A DNA stretch of 33,179 bases from Candidatus Paralachnospira avium (GTDB lineage Bacteria; Bacillota; Clostridia; Lachnospirales; Lachnospiraceae). The DNA lies in assembly GCA_904420245.1 (NCBI GenBank), contig CAJFUL010000059.1, forward strand, positions 1 through 33,179, given 5' to 3'. Of this stretch, positions 17,401 to 23,417 are shown one piece after another. Under the pieces are notes generated by a model. It was given only the letters and a program-made list of their open reading frames with translations, had not been told where the DNA came from and made no database searches. Position numbers and translations under genes: made by a program. Position 1 is the first letter of the stretch, and each line of letters opens with the position of its first letter.

Positions 17401-18820
17401 TTTCTCCGGGGAATATCAGAGCAAAGCCCACGCGTACACAGAGGTGATCTTTGGAAAGGGCCATACTTTCAAGGCCGGGACCATCGGCACCCTGGCCGAC
17501 AAGACGGCCTACGGATATGTGAAGAATTATTTTGCGGAGCGGGGCGTCCACAAGAGGAACGCGGAGATCAACCGCATCGTCCAGGGCTGCGTCGGCGTCC
17601 GCCGGACCACCGGACAGCATCCGGGCGGCATCGTGGTCATGCCCCACGGAGAGGAGATCAACTCCTTTACCCCGGTGCAGCATCCGGCCAATGATATGAG
17701 CTCGGACATCATCACCACCCATTTTGACTATCACTCCATTGACCACAATCTTTTGAAGCTGGATATTCTGGGACACGATGATCCCACCATGATCCGTATG
17801 CTGGAGGATCTGACCGGCTTAAACGCCAGGGAGATCCCTCTGGATTCCAAGGAGGTCATGAGCCTGTTCCAGAATACGTCCGCCCTGCACATAAGTCCCG
17901 AGGACATCGGAGGCTGTAAGCTGGGGGCTTTGGGGATCCCGGAATTCGGCACGGATTTTGCCATGCAGATGCTCATCGACGCCAAGCCCACCTGCTTTTC
18001 GGACCTGGTGCGCATCGCCGGTCTGGCCCACGGCACCGATGTGTGGCTGGGAAACGCCCAGGATCTGATCTTGAGCGGCCAGGCCACCATCCAGACAGCC
18101 ATCTGTACCCGTGACGACATTATGATCTATCTGATCGGCATGGGCATGGATAAAAGCCTTTCCTTCACCATCATGGAGAGCGTCCGGAAGGGCAAGGGCC
18201 TGAAGCCGGAGTGGGAGACGGCCATGCGGGAGGCGAAGGTGCCGGAGTGGTATATCGAATCCTGCAAAAAGATCAAGTATATGTTCCCCAAGGCCCACGC
18301 GGCGGCCTATGTGATGATGGCCTGGAGGATCGCCTACTGTAAGGTGTTCTATCCGCTGGCCTATTACGCGGCCTTTTTCAGCATCCGGGCTTCCGGCTTT
18401 TCCTATGAGCTGATGTGCCAGGGGCGGGACAAGCTGGAATACTATCTGGCCGATTATAAGAAGCGCTCCGACACCCTCTCCCAGAAGGAGCAGGGCACTC
18501 TGCGGGATATGCGCATCGTCCAGGAGATGTACGCCAGAGGCTTCGAGTTCATGCCCATTGACGTATACAGGGCCAGCGCCGACCGGTTCCAGATCATCGA
18601 CGGGAAACTGATGCCTTCCCTGAGCTCCATCGACGGATTGGGCGGAAAGGCGGCGGAAGCCGTGGTGGAGGCGGTGAAGACAGGAGAAAAGTTCCTGTCG
18701 CTGGAAGATTTCTGGCAGAGGACCAAGGTGCCGAAGGGTACCATCGACATGATGGCGGATATGGGCATCTTCGGAGATCTGCCCAGGAGCAACCAGCTCT
18801 CCCTGTTTGACCTGGTATAG
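14414..18820 (+). CDS. polC: DNA polymerase III PolC-type alpha subunit
   Basis: The replicative polymerase of low-GC Gram-positives, with built-in 3'-5' proofreading. 1,468 residues. Order seen: N-terminal domains; an OB-fold region (~residues 240-340); a PHP domain split by the exonuclease (HCH at 354-356); a DnaQ-like exonuclease with DIETTG (Asp448, Glu450) and HRAVDDAEAT (Asp590); the rest of PHP; the polymerase palm with GSRGSVGSS and the catalytic PDIDLNFSG (Asp992, Asp994); a cysteine-rich insertion (CPKCHYSDFD...CPVCGAP) that probably binds zinc; and a helix-hairpin-helix/C-terminal region ending in the NQLSLFDLV clamp-binding-like tail. Last gene of the pyrH operon; the ribosome site lies in the end of ispG. 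Confidence 0.98.
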   Translation: MEKKFCEVVPGLTVSDELRDLLEMVFVEKVTAKKDRSEIRIYIVSDRLIHKRNIYMLEGAVKKQLFRDYQTSIHIQERYRLSAQYTPEKLMEAYRDSLLLELKTYSLIEYNIFRKAKWEFPEPGILALTVEDDLVTKSRTDELKRVLEKVFNERCGFHIEVRYLYSQCRSREREEEKEQAIRKRAAQAAERAALSARTPEKTEEKSLNRGAYRKNSHYSRKVKVHHDDVLYGYDFDDGEETPLDQIIGEIGETVVCGKVIRKEEKPLKSGKTIMIFDVTDFTDTITVKMFIKPELLEEVQGFLKVGAFLKIKGVTNIDKFDGELTIGSVTGIRRAADFTSKRQDNSEVKRVELHCHTKMSDMDGVSDVKDIIKRAREWDMKAIAITDHGCVQAFPEAFHTFPYPQFETIKTEPFKVIYGLEGYLVDDLKEVVVRSGNQSLMDTYVVFDIETTGLSAAKNKIIEIGAVKVQGGEITDRFSAFVDPQTPIPFEIEKLTGINDGMVMGEDPIEAALPRFLEFCQGAVMVAHNASFDMSFIEHNAALLGRDFKPTVVDTVALARILLPELKRFKLDTVAKALGVSLENHHRAVDDAEATAHIFTAFIERLLKKQADTLDKVNELGSMSVENIRKLPTYHVIILARNEVGRVNLYRLVSMSHLTYFARRPRIPKSQLAKYREGLIIGSACEAGELFQAVLSGAPDEELERLVKFYDYLEIQPTGNNAFMLREGKHGIESEEDLRNLNRKIVELGDHFGKPVVATCDVHFLNPEDEVYRRIIMAGQGFDDCDNQAPLYLRTTEEMLKEFDYLPAEKAYEVVVENSNRIADLCEPIAPVRPDKCPPVIENSDVELRTMCYEKARSIYGEQLPEVVETRLEKELHSIITNGFAVMYIIAQKLVKKSNDDGYLVGSRGSVGSSFVATMSGITEVNPLPPHYYCPKCHYSDFDSEDVKKYSGGAGCDMPDRTCPVCGAPLKKDGFDIPFETFLGFKGDKEPDIDLNFSGEYQSKAHAYTEVIFGKGHTFKAGTIGTLADKTAYGYVKNYFAERGVHKRNAEINRIVQGCVGVRRTTGQHPGGIVVMPHGEEINSFTPVQHPANDMSSDIITTHFDYHSIDHNLLKLDILGHDDPTMIRMLEDLTGLNAREIPLDSKEVMSLFQNTSALHISPEDIGGCKLGALGIPEFGTDFAMQMLIDAKPTCFSDLVRIAGLAHGTDVWLGNAQDLILSGQATIQTAICTRDDIMIYLIGMGMDKSLSFTIMESVRKGKGLKPEWETAMREAKVPEWYIESCKKIKYMFPKAHAAAYVMMAWRIAYCKVFYPLAYYAAFFSIRASGFSYELMCQGRDKLEYYLADYKKRSDTLSQKEQGTLRDMRIVQEMYARGFEFMPIDVYRASADRFQIIDGKLMPSLSSIDGLGGKAAEAVVEAVKTGEKFLSLEDFWQRTKVPKGTIDMMADMGIFGDLPRSNQLSLFDLV

Positions 18821-19035
18821 AGCGGGCGGATGGAGAGAGGAGGCTCCCGCGGCGGGAGCCCGGCGCTTTGCCGGGCGCTCACCGGCGCGTCTTCCGGAGG
18901 CGGCCTTGGGAGGAATCGATCCTGCTTTGGGCCTGCCGTTTTTGCCGGAGGGGTTTTGGAGCGGGATGCCTGTCCCGGAGCCGGAGAGCTTTTCGGCCCT
19001 GCCGCTGTTTGGCGGCAGATACCCGGCAGGGGCAT
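18821..19035. other. Gene-free GC-rich gap with hairpins after polC
   Basis: About 215 bases. Two adjacent GC-rich hairpins (GGCTCCCGC/GCGGGAGCC from 18842, then GCCCGGC/GCCGGGC with loop GCTTT) lie just after polC but lack a T-run, so the polC transcript end is unclear. A 95-codon open frame here has no ribosome site or recognisable product and is not called. Confidence 0.5.
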
Positions 19036-19064
19036 TTGACTTAAGACGCCGGCTGTGCTACACT
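19036..19064 (+). promoter_or_regulatory. Promoter of the csoR-like gene
   Basis: -35 TTGACT (19036-19041), 17-bp spacer, -10 TACACT (19059-19064). Predicted start near 19071. Autoregulation by the CsoR-like product at this site is plausible, but I see no clear operator dyad. Confidence 0.75.
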
Positions 19065-19108
19065 ACAGATAGGCGGCAATGGAAGAAATCTTGAAACGGG
19101 AGGTCTCT

Positions 19109-19417
19109 ATGGACTGCGGAAAGGAATGTAAGAACTGCGCCCGCATGAAGCACAGGAATGAGAAAGAATATAAAGACCTGATCCACCGGCTCAACCGGAT
19201 GGAGGGACAGATCCGCGGGATCCGCTCTATGGTGGAGGAGGACCGGTACTGTGTGGACATCCTGACTCAGGTCCAGGCGGTATCCTCCGCCCTCAACGCC
19301 TTCAGCAAGACGCTGCTTTCCAACCATATCAAAAGCTGCGTGGTGGAGGACATCCGGGACGGAAAAGAGGAGTCGGTGGATGAGCTGTGCAGGACCATCC
19401 AGAAGCTGATGAAATGA
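19109..19417 (+). CDS. csoR: CsoR/RcnR-family metal-sensing repressor
   Basis: A small all-alpha DUF156 repressor that leaves DNA when it binds metal. 102 residues from ATG 19109 behind GGGAGG; an upstream in-frame ATG at 19079 has no good ribosome site. The core LNRMEGQIRGIRSMVEEDRYC is followed by Cys48, His73 and Cys77 (NHIKSCV), the Cys-His-Cys set that binds Cu(I) in CsoR, so copper is the best guess; formaldehyde- or persulfide-sensing relatives cannot be excluded. Unusual: extra cysteines at positions 3, 7 and 10 (MDCGKECKNC). No copA, copZ or other efflux gene is next to it, so its targets are elsewhere or only its own promoter. Confidence 0.85.
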   Translation: MDCGKECKNCARMKHRNEKEYKDLIHRLNRMEGQIRGIRSMVEEDRYCVDILTQVQAVSSALNAFSKTLLSNHIKSCVVEDIRDGKEESVDELCRTIQKLMK

Positions 19418-19454
19418 CCTTCAAAAATTTTTTAAAAAAATTGAAAAAATTTTC

Positions 19455-19483
19455 TTGACAATAAGGAAAATTTAAGCTATACT
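19455..19483 (+). promoter_or_regulatory. Promoter of the tRNA-Pro/tRNA-Glu unit
   Basis: Consensus -35 TTGACA (19455-19460), 17 bp, -10 TATACT (19478-19483), preceded by an A/T-tract region resembling an UP element (19418-19454). The tRNA-Pro begins 12 bases after the -10 box. Confidence 0.9.
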
Positions 19484-19494
19484 ATCGAAGGTAT

Positions 19495-19568
19495 CGAGGC
19501 GTGGCTCAGTTTGGTAGAGCGCCGTGTTCGGGACGCGGAGGCCGCAAGTTCGAATCTTGTCGCCTCGA
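19495..19568 (+). tRNA. tRNA-Pro (anticodon CGG)
   Basis: A 74-nt cloverleaf: acceptor CGAGGCG/CGCCTCG, D-stem GCTC/GAGC, anticodon stem CCGTG/CGCGG with loop TTCGGGA (CGG at 34-36), T-arm GCAAG-TTCGAAT-CTTGT, discriminator A. CCA is not encoded. Decodes CCG. Confidence 0.95.
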
Positions 19569-19593
19569 TTATCCCACGAGGATACCTAAATAT

Positions 19594-19665
19594 GGCCTGT
19601 TGGTCAAGCGGTTAAGACGCCGCCCTCTCACGGCGGAAACAGGGGTTCGATTCCCCTACAGGCTA
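19594..19665 (+). tRNA. tRNA-Glu (anticodon CTC)
   Basis: A 72-nt cloverleaf: acceptor GGCCTGT/ACAGGCT (first pair G-U), D-arm GTC/GAC, anticodon stem CCGCC/GGCGG with loop CTCTCAC (CTC), T-arm AGGGG-TTCGATT-CCCCT, discriminator A. CCA is not encoded. 25 bases after tRNA-Pro with no terminator between, so cotranscribed. Confidence 0.95.
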
Positions 19666-19690
19666 TTCCGTAAGTTTTATCTGAGAAGTT

Positions 19691-19718
19691 CGCAAAACCA
19701 TGGTTTGCGGGCTTTTTT
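19691..19718 (+). terminator. Terminator of the tRNA-Pro/Glu transcript
   Basis: CGCAAAACCA / TGGTTTGCG stem (one bulged A) followed by GGCTTTTTT. Its T-run leads straight into repeat copy 2. Confidence 0.9.
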
Positions 19719-19720
19719 GT

Positions 19721-19820
19721 TATATAGAAAACTTTGTTCCATAGAGCAAAAACATTCCGTGGGACCTGTCTGCGGCGGAGAGGGATCCTGCCGCTCATAC
19801 GGTTCCCGCCGCGGACGGAG
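19721..19820. repeat. Interspersed repeat family, copy 2
   Basis: Closely matches copy 1 over its whole length: TAGAAAACTTTGTTCCATAG, GAGCAAAAACATTCCGTGGG, CTGCGGCGGAGAGG, then CCCGCCGCGGACGGAG. The left fold-back is weaker than in copy 1. Confidence 0.85.
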
Positions 19821-20035
19821 GACCCTGCTGCTTATGTGATCTCCGCTTTGCGCCTGCCGCCGCTGAATGAGCGCCGCCGGTACCAAGCGGCCCGCCGCGG
19901 GCGGAAGAGCCGCATGGCAGGAGCCTTCCGGCGGCCGCAAAGCGGCGCGGCGGCGTTTGCGGGAAGCGTCCCGCGGGACTGCGGAGACAGGCGCTTTCTG
20001 CCGGCGCATCATGAAAATTTAAAAAAGTACAGATA
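19821..20035. other. Gene-free GC-rich gap
   Basis: About 215 bases, rich in short GC palindromes such as CCGCCGCGGGCGG-like and GCGGCCGC-like blocks. No open frame with a ribosome site or recognisable product. AT-rich promoter DNA begins at about 20011. Confidence 0.5.
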
Positions 20036-20039
20036 AGTC

Positions 20040-20067
20040 TTGACTATTCCAAAAATAATGATAAAAT
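20040..20067 (+). promoter_or_regulatory. Promoter of tRNA-Val
   Basis: -35 TTGACT (20040-20045), 16-bp spacer, -10 TAAAAT (20062-20067). The mature tRNA begins 17 bases later. Confidence 0.75.
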
Positions 20068-20083
20068 AAAGGGGTATCGAAAC

Positions 20084-20157
20084 GGAAGCATAGCTCAGCT
20101 GGGATGATCGTTCGCCTCACACGCGAGAGGTCATGGGTTCGAGCCCCATTGCTTCCA
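20084..20157 (+). tRNA. tRNA-Val (anticodon CAC)
   Basis: A 74-nt cloverleaf: acceptor GGAAGCA/TGCTTCC, anticodon stem TTCGC/GCGAG with loop CTCACAC (CAC), T-arm ATGGG-TTCGAGC-CCCAT, discriminator A; no encoded CCA. The D-stem reads GCTC/GATC, which leaves a C11-U24 mismatch where a Y-R pair is expected. Decodes GTG. Confidence 0.92.
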
Positions 20158-20163
20158 CGATCT

Positions 20164-20193
20164 GCCCCGCAGGAGAATCCTGCGGGGCTTTTT
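20164..20193 (+). terminator. Terminator of tRNA-Val
   Basis: GCCCCGCAGGA / GAA / TCCTGCGGGGC, an 11-bp perfect stem followed by TTTTT. Repeat copy 3 starts directly after it. Confidence 0.95.
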
Positions 20194-20194
20194 A

Positions 20195-20300
20195 TTCTAT
20201 AAAGAAACTTCATTTCCATAGAGCAAACACGCTCCGTGGGACCCGGCTGCGGCGGAGAGGAGGTCTGCCGCTCATGGGGCTCACAGCAGGCGGAGGATCC
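20195..20300. repeat. Interspersed repeat family, copy 3
   Basis: Shares TTTCCATAGAGCAAA, CTCCGTGGGA, CTGCGGCGGAGAGG, TCTGCCGCTCAT and GCGGAGGATCCTG-type blocks with copies 1 and 2. Again it starts at the end of a terminator. Confidence 0.85.
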
Positions 20301-20610
20301 TGCCGCTTCATTCCGGCCGCCGCGAGACGGCCGCCGCCGCAGCGAACAGCCCGCCCAGGCAGCCCACCCCTGGGAAATGGTCCTTCCGCGGAGCGCGACC
20401 TCTCTGCCGGGCCCGCGCCGTTTAGGGACGGCTCACCGCGCCGCCTGCCGCAGGCCGCGGGCCGTCCCGGGCGGAGGAAACATGTCCGGGAAGGGGAGCG
20501 GGAGCTCTCCGGGCAGGAGGGTGGGGCGGAAACTTGGAAAAATAGGGGGAAAAACAAAAAAACACCTTCCAAACAGAGGCGCCACCATGTACAATAGAAA
20601 CCAGATGGGA
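20301..20610. other. Gene-free GC-rich gap before the XRE gene
   Basis: About 310 bases of GC-rich sequence with short palindromes (for example CGGCCGCC...GACGGCCG), ending in an A-rich stretch (20535-20580). Frames run open through it on both strands, without start signals or recognisable products. I see no good promoter for the following HTH gene; TACAAT near 20590 is a weak -10 candidate without a clear -35. Confidence 0.5.
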
Positions 20611-20635
20611 GAATACAAAAGGAGGGCAGATGGGA

Positions 20636-20893
20636 ATGTCGCGGTTAAAGAAGCCGAAGGAATGCAACGCAGCATATTATGAGGCGCTTTCCAGGAACCT
20701 GGTGCATTACCGGGAACAGGCGGGGCTCACCAGGAGGGAAGCGGCCGAGAAGGCGGGGATGCTGGAACGGGACTTATGGAAGCTGGAGCGTTCCGCCTAT
20801 GAGCATCCGCCCTATCTGCCGGTCCTGACACGGCTTTCGGAAGTGCTGGGAGTGGAGCTCTATCAGCTGTTGGAGCGGGAAGGGCAGGAATAA
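20636..20893 (+). CDS. Small XRE-family helix-turn-helix protein
   Basis: An 85-residue DNA-binding protein, little more than one Cro/CI-type HTH: LSRNLVHYREQAGLTRREAAEKAG followed by LWKLERSAYEHPPYLPVLTRLSEVLGVELYQLL. The second helix pair (RREAAEKAGMLERDLWKLE) is the expected turn and recognition helix. Start ATG 20636, nine bases after AGGAGGG; ATG 20630 is only three bases from it and less likely. No effector or toxin domain and no partner gene, so this is not an obvious toxin-antitoxin pair. It lies in the island between polC and rimP; its target is unknown, though the rimP promoter is only 8 bases beyond its stop. Confidence 0.85.
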   Translation: MSRLKKPKECNAAYYEALSRNLVHYREQAGLTRREAAEKAGMLERDLWKLERSAYEHPPYLPVLTRLSEVLGVELYQLLEREGQE

Positions 20894-20900
20894 AAAGGGC

Positions 20901-20929
20901 TTGCAATCCCTGTATATCTGTGCTATAAT
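20901..20929 (+). promoter_or_regulatory. Promoter of the rimP-nusA-infB operon
   Basis: -35 TTGCAA (20901-20906), 17 bp, -10 TATAAT (20924-20929). A start near 20936 gives a leader of about 150 nt before rimP. Confidence 0.85.
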
Positions 20930-20955
20930 CGTTGTGATAATAATAAGACAGGATG

Positions 20956-20986
20956 AAGAGTGGGCGTGGGTCCACTCTTTGTTTTT
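20956..20986 (+). promoter_or_regulatory. Hairpin plus T-run in the rimP leader (attenuator-like)
   Basis: AAGAGTGG (20956-20963) and CCACTCTT (20972-20979) form an 8-bp stem, followed by a T-rich TTGTTTTT tract. It is only about 20 nt from the predicted start and about 100 nt before rimP, so it looks like an intrinsic terminator placed to control the operon by attenuation. NusA, encoded in the operon, modulates intrinsic termination, so feedback is a natural hypothesis; this is inference. Confidence 0.65.
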
Positions 20987-21086
20987 GGGTTCTGCGGGAC
21001 AGAGGCCGGCGGCTCCAGGACGGAGCGGAGGCGGCTTTTGAGGAGCAGAGCGTGGATTTCCAGAGACTTTGAGAAAGGGAGCCGGA

Positions 21087-21557
21087 ATGCTGACAAAGAG
21101 AGAAGATATCGAGAAGCGGACCGAGGAGCTTTTGCAGCCCATCGTGGACGCTCACCAGTTTGAGCTGGTGGATGTGGAATTCGTGAAAGAGGGAGGGACC
21201 CGGTATCTGCGGGCCTACATCGACAAGCCGGGCGGCATCGCGGTAAATGACTGCGAGGTCATCAGCCGTGCCTTCAGCGATGTGCTGGACCGGGAGGACT
21301 ATATCCAGGAGAGCTATATCTTTGAGGTCAGTTCGCCGGGACTGGGCCGTCCTTTGAAGAAGGAAAAGGATTTTGCCAGGAGCCTGGGAAAGGATGTGGA
21401 GATCCGGCTTTACCGTCCCAGGGACCATGAAAAGGAGTTTACGGGGCGTCTTACGGCCTATGACAGCCACAGCGTGACCATCGAGGACGAGGACGGAGAA
21501 GCCGCCGTATTTGAAAAAGCGGATATTGCCCTGATCCGGCTGGCTTTTGATTTTTGA
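21087..21557 (+). CDS. rimP: Ribosome maturation factor RimP
   Basis: Assists assembly of the 30S subunit. 156 residues, typical. The N-terminal alpha/beta domain contains FELVDVEFVKEGGTRYLRAYID and VNDCEVISRAFSDVLD; the family signature EVSSPGLGRPLKKEKDF is near the middle; the C-terminal Sm-like beta domain follows. The start is ATG 21087 behind AAAGGGAG; an upstream in-frame ATG at 21069 has no site. Heads the operon with nusA, as in most Firmicutes. Confidence 0.97.
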   Translation: MLTKREDIEKRTEELLQPIVDAHQFELVDVEFVKEGGTRYLRAYIDKPGGIAVNDCEVISRAFSDVLDREDYIQESYIFEVSSPGLGRPLKKEKDFARSLGKDVEIRLYRPRDHEKEFTGRLTAYDSHSVTIEDEDGEAAVFEKADIALIRLAFDF

Positions 21558-21627
21558 TCCGGCGGGAGAGCGGCGCAGAATAGAGAGAACACGACCCGGA
21601 AGGGAGCCAAGAGGAGGAAATGGAAAA

Positions 21628-22803
21628 ATGAAGGAAAATAAAGAGCTGAAAGAAGCCCTTGAGCTTTTGGAAAAGGAAAAGGACATCAGCAAAGAAACTC
21701 TTTTGGAGGCCATTGAAAATTCTCTGATCCAGGCCTGCAAGACGCATTTCGGAAAAGCGGACAACGTAAAGGCTATGGTGGACCGGCAGACGTATAATTT
21801 CACCGTGTACGCGGAGCGCGAGGTGGTGGAAGAGGTGGAGGATCCCGTTCTCCAGATCTCTCTGGAGGAGGCCAGGGAGATCGACCCCAGGCTGGGACTG
21901 GGAGACGTGGCGCAGGTGCCCATCAAGTCCAAGGAATTCGGACGTATCGCTACCCAGAACGCGAAGAACGTGATCCTGCAGAAGATCCGCGAGGAAGAGC
22001 GGAAGATCCTGTTCAACCAGTATTATGAAAAAGAGCGGGAAGTGGTCACCGGGATCGTCCAGAGATACCTGGGGAAGAACATCAGCATCAACCTGGGCAA
22101 GGTGGATGCCATGCTCAATGAAAACGAGCAAGTGAAGGGCGAGACCTTCATGCCCACAGAGCGGATCAAGGTCTACATCCTGGAAGTGAAGGATACCACG
22201 AAGGGCCCCAGGGTACTGGTCTCCAGGACCCATCCGGAGCTGGTCAAGCGGCTCTTTGAGTCCGAGGTGGCTGAGGTGAAGGACGGCATCGTGGAGATCC
22301 GCAGCATTGCCAGGGAGGCCGGTTCCAGGACCAAGATGGCGGTCTATTCCAACGATCCCAACGTGGATCCGGTGGGAGCCTGCGTAGGCCTGAACGGCGC
22401 CAGGGTCAACGCCGTGGTGGAGGAGCTTCGGGGAGAGAAGATCGACATCATCAACTGGAGCGACAATTCCGCCCTGCTCATCGAAAACGCCCTGAGCCCG
22501 GCCAAGGTCATCTGCGTGGTGGCCGACGACGAGGAGAAGAGCGCGCAGGTCATCGTGCCGGATTACCAGCTTTCCCTGGCCATCGGCAAGGAAGGACAGA
22601 ACGCCCGTCTGGCGGCCCGCCTCACCGGCTTCAAGATCGACATCAAGAGCGAGACCCAGGCCAGGGAGTCCGGCCTTTTGGAGGAGATCGGATACGAGGA
22701 AGGCATGGAAGGGGAATACGACAGCTACGAAGATTATGATTATGAAGAGGGATATGAATACGGAGAGGACGGCGGCGAATATTATGAAGAGCCGCAGGAA
22801 TGA
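21628..22803 (+). CDS. nusA: Transcription elongation/termination factor NusA
   Basis: Binds RNA polymerase and modulates pausing, termination and antitermination. 391 residues from the ATG at 21628 behind GAGGAGG. Order: N-terminal polymerase-binding domain (to ~residue 125), S1 domain ([21 protein letters not shown]), KH1 ([15 protein letters not shown]... [19 protein letters not shown]) and KH2 ([22 protein letters not shown]). As in other Firmicutes it has no C-terminal acidic repeat domains of the E. coli type, but it ends in a ~37-residue tail made almost only of Glu, Asp, Tyr and Gly. rnpM follows after 21 bases. Confidence 0.97.
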   Translation: MKENKELKEALELLEKEKDISKETLLEAIENSLIQACKTHFGKADNVKAMVDRQTYNFTVYAEREVVEEVEDPVLQISLEEAREIDPRLGLGDVAQVPIKSKEFGRIATQNAKNVILQKIREEERKILFNQYYEKEREVVTGIVQRYLGKNISINLGKVDAMLNENEQVKGETFMPTERIKVYILEVKDTTKGPRVLVSRTHPELVKRLFESEVAEVKDGIVEIRSIAREAGSRTKMAVYSNDPNVDPVGACVGLNGARVNAVVEELRGEKIDIINWSDNSALLIENALSPAKVICVVADDEEKSAQVIVPDYQLSLAIGKEGQNARLAARLTGFKIDIKSETQARESGLLEEIGYEEGMEGEYDSYEDYDYEEGYEYGEDGGEYYEEPQE

Positions 22804-22824
22804 TCCGTAACGGAGCGTGATTCC

Positions 22825-23142
22825 ATGAGTGTGAAGAAAAAAAGTCCACAAAGGCAGTGTATCGGATGCGGGGAAATGAAAAACAAGAAAGATATGATCC
22901 GGATCCTGAAAACAGCCGAAGGCGAGATCCTTTTCGACGCCACCGGCAAAAAGAACGGAAGAGGCGCGTATCTGTGCCCCACCCGGGAATGTTTTGAAAA
23001 AGCGGTGAAGGGAAGAGGAATCGAGAGATCCTTTAAGATGCCGGTTTCCGGCGAGATATATGAGAAGCTTGGAAAGGAGCTGGAGGCCATTGAGAAAGAG
23101 CAGGGTGGCGTCTCTTCTGGGGCTGGCCATGAAGGCAGGTAG
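22825..23142 (+). CDS. rnpM: RNase P modulator RnpM (YlxR, DUF448)
   Basis: A small RNA-binding protein, reported in B. subtilis to modulate RNase P. 105 residues. Family hallmarks: the N-terminal RQCIGCGEMKNKKDMIRI (Cys pair), the GRGAYLCP motif in the middle, and the CFEKA segment. The last ~15 residues ([12 protein letters not shown]) are encoded in DNA that also codes for the start of YlxQ in another frame. Sits between nusA and infB, as is usual. Confidence 0.95.
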   Translation: MSVKKKSPQRQCIGCGEMKNKKDMIRILKTAEGEILFDATGKKNGRGAYLCPTRECFEKAVKGRGIERSFKMPVSGEIYEKLGKELEAIEKEQGGVSSGAGHEGR

Positions 23143-23398
23143 GCTGGTCAGCGGAGAGTTCCTGACAGAGAAGGCGGTAAAGTCCGGGAAGGCGGCCATG
23201 GTGATCGTAGCCGCGGATGCTTCGGACAATACGAAAAAAATGTTCACTGATATGTGTACTTACTATAAAGTTCCTTTGTACTTTTGGGGTAAAAAAGAGG
23301 ACCTGGGAGCTGCCATCGGCCGGGAGTACCGAGCTTCCGTCGCGCTGACAGACGCGGGGTTCCGGGACGCTGTGGTAAAACAGATAGAGAGTGAGTAA
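23090..23398 (+). CDS. ylxQ: L7Ae-family ribosomal-type protein YlxQ
   Basis: A kink-turn-RNA-binding L7Ae/L30e/Gadd45-fold protein. About 102 residues with the typical N-terminus [16 protein letters not shown], then [18 protein letters not shown] and the C-terminal alpha/beta core. The start is uncertain: TTG 23090 (AAAGGAG 10 bases upstream) gives [17 protein letters not shown], matching the family pattern; GTG 23105 is an alternative, and ATG 23060 looks too long. With TTG 23090 it overlaps rnpM by 53 bases, suggesting translational coupling. Confidence 0.9.
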   Translation: MRKSRVASLLGLAMKAGRLVSGEFLTEKAVKSGKAAMVIVAADASDNTKKMFTDMCTYYKVPLYFWGKKEDLGAAIGREYRASVALTDAGFRDAVVKQIESE

Positions 23399-23417
23399 TC
23401 AGACGGAGGTAGTAAGT

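Noticed and set aside
18807-19094. 95-codon frame between polC and csoR
   Set aside because: Starts inside polC, no ribosome site, low-complexity translation and overlaps the csoR promoter.
19501-19839. 112-codon frame over the tRNA-Pro and tRNA-Glu genes
   Set aside because: It is translated through two well-formed tRNAs and a repeat; not a gene.
19721-20300. CRISPR-like or toxin-antitoxin locus in the tRNA/XRE island
   Set aside because: The repeats are only two here, ~475 bp apart and not regularly spaced; no cas genes and no toxin partner for the HTH protein.
20133-20682. Frames covering repeat copy 3 and the GC-rich gap
   Set aside because: No ribosome site and only repeat or low-complexity sequence; one runs out of tRNA-Val.
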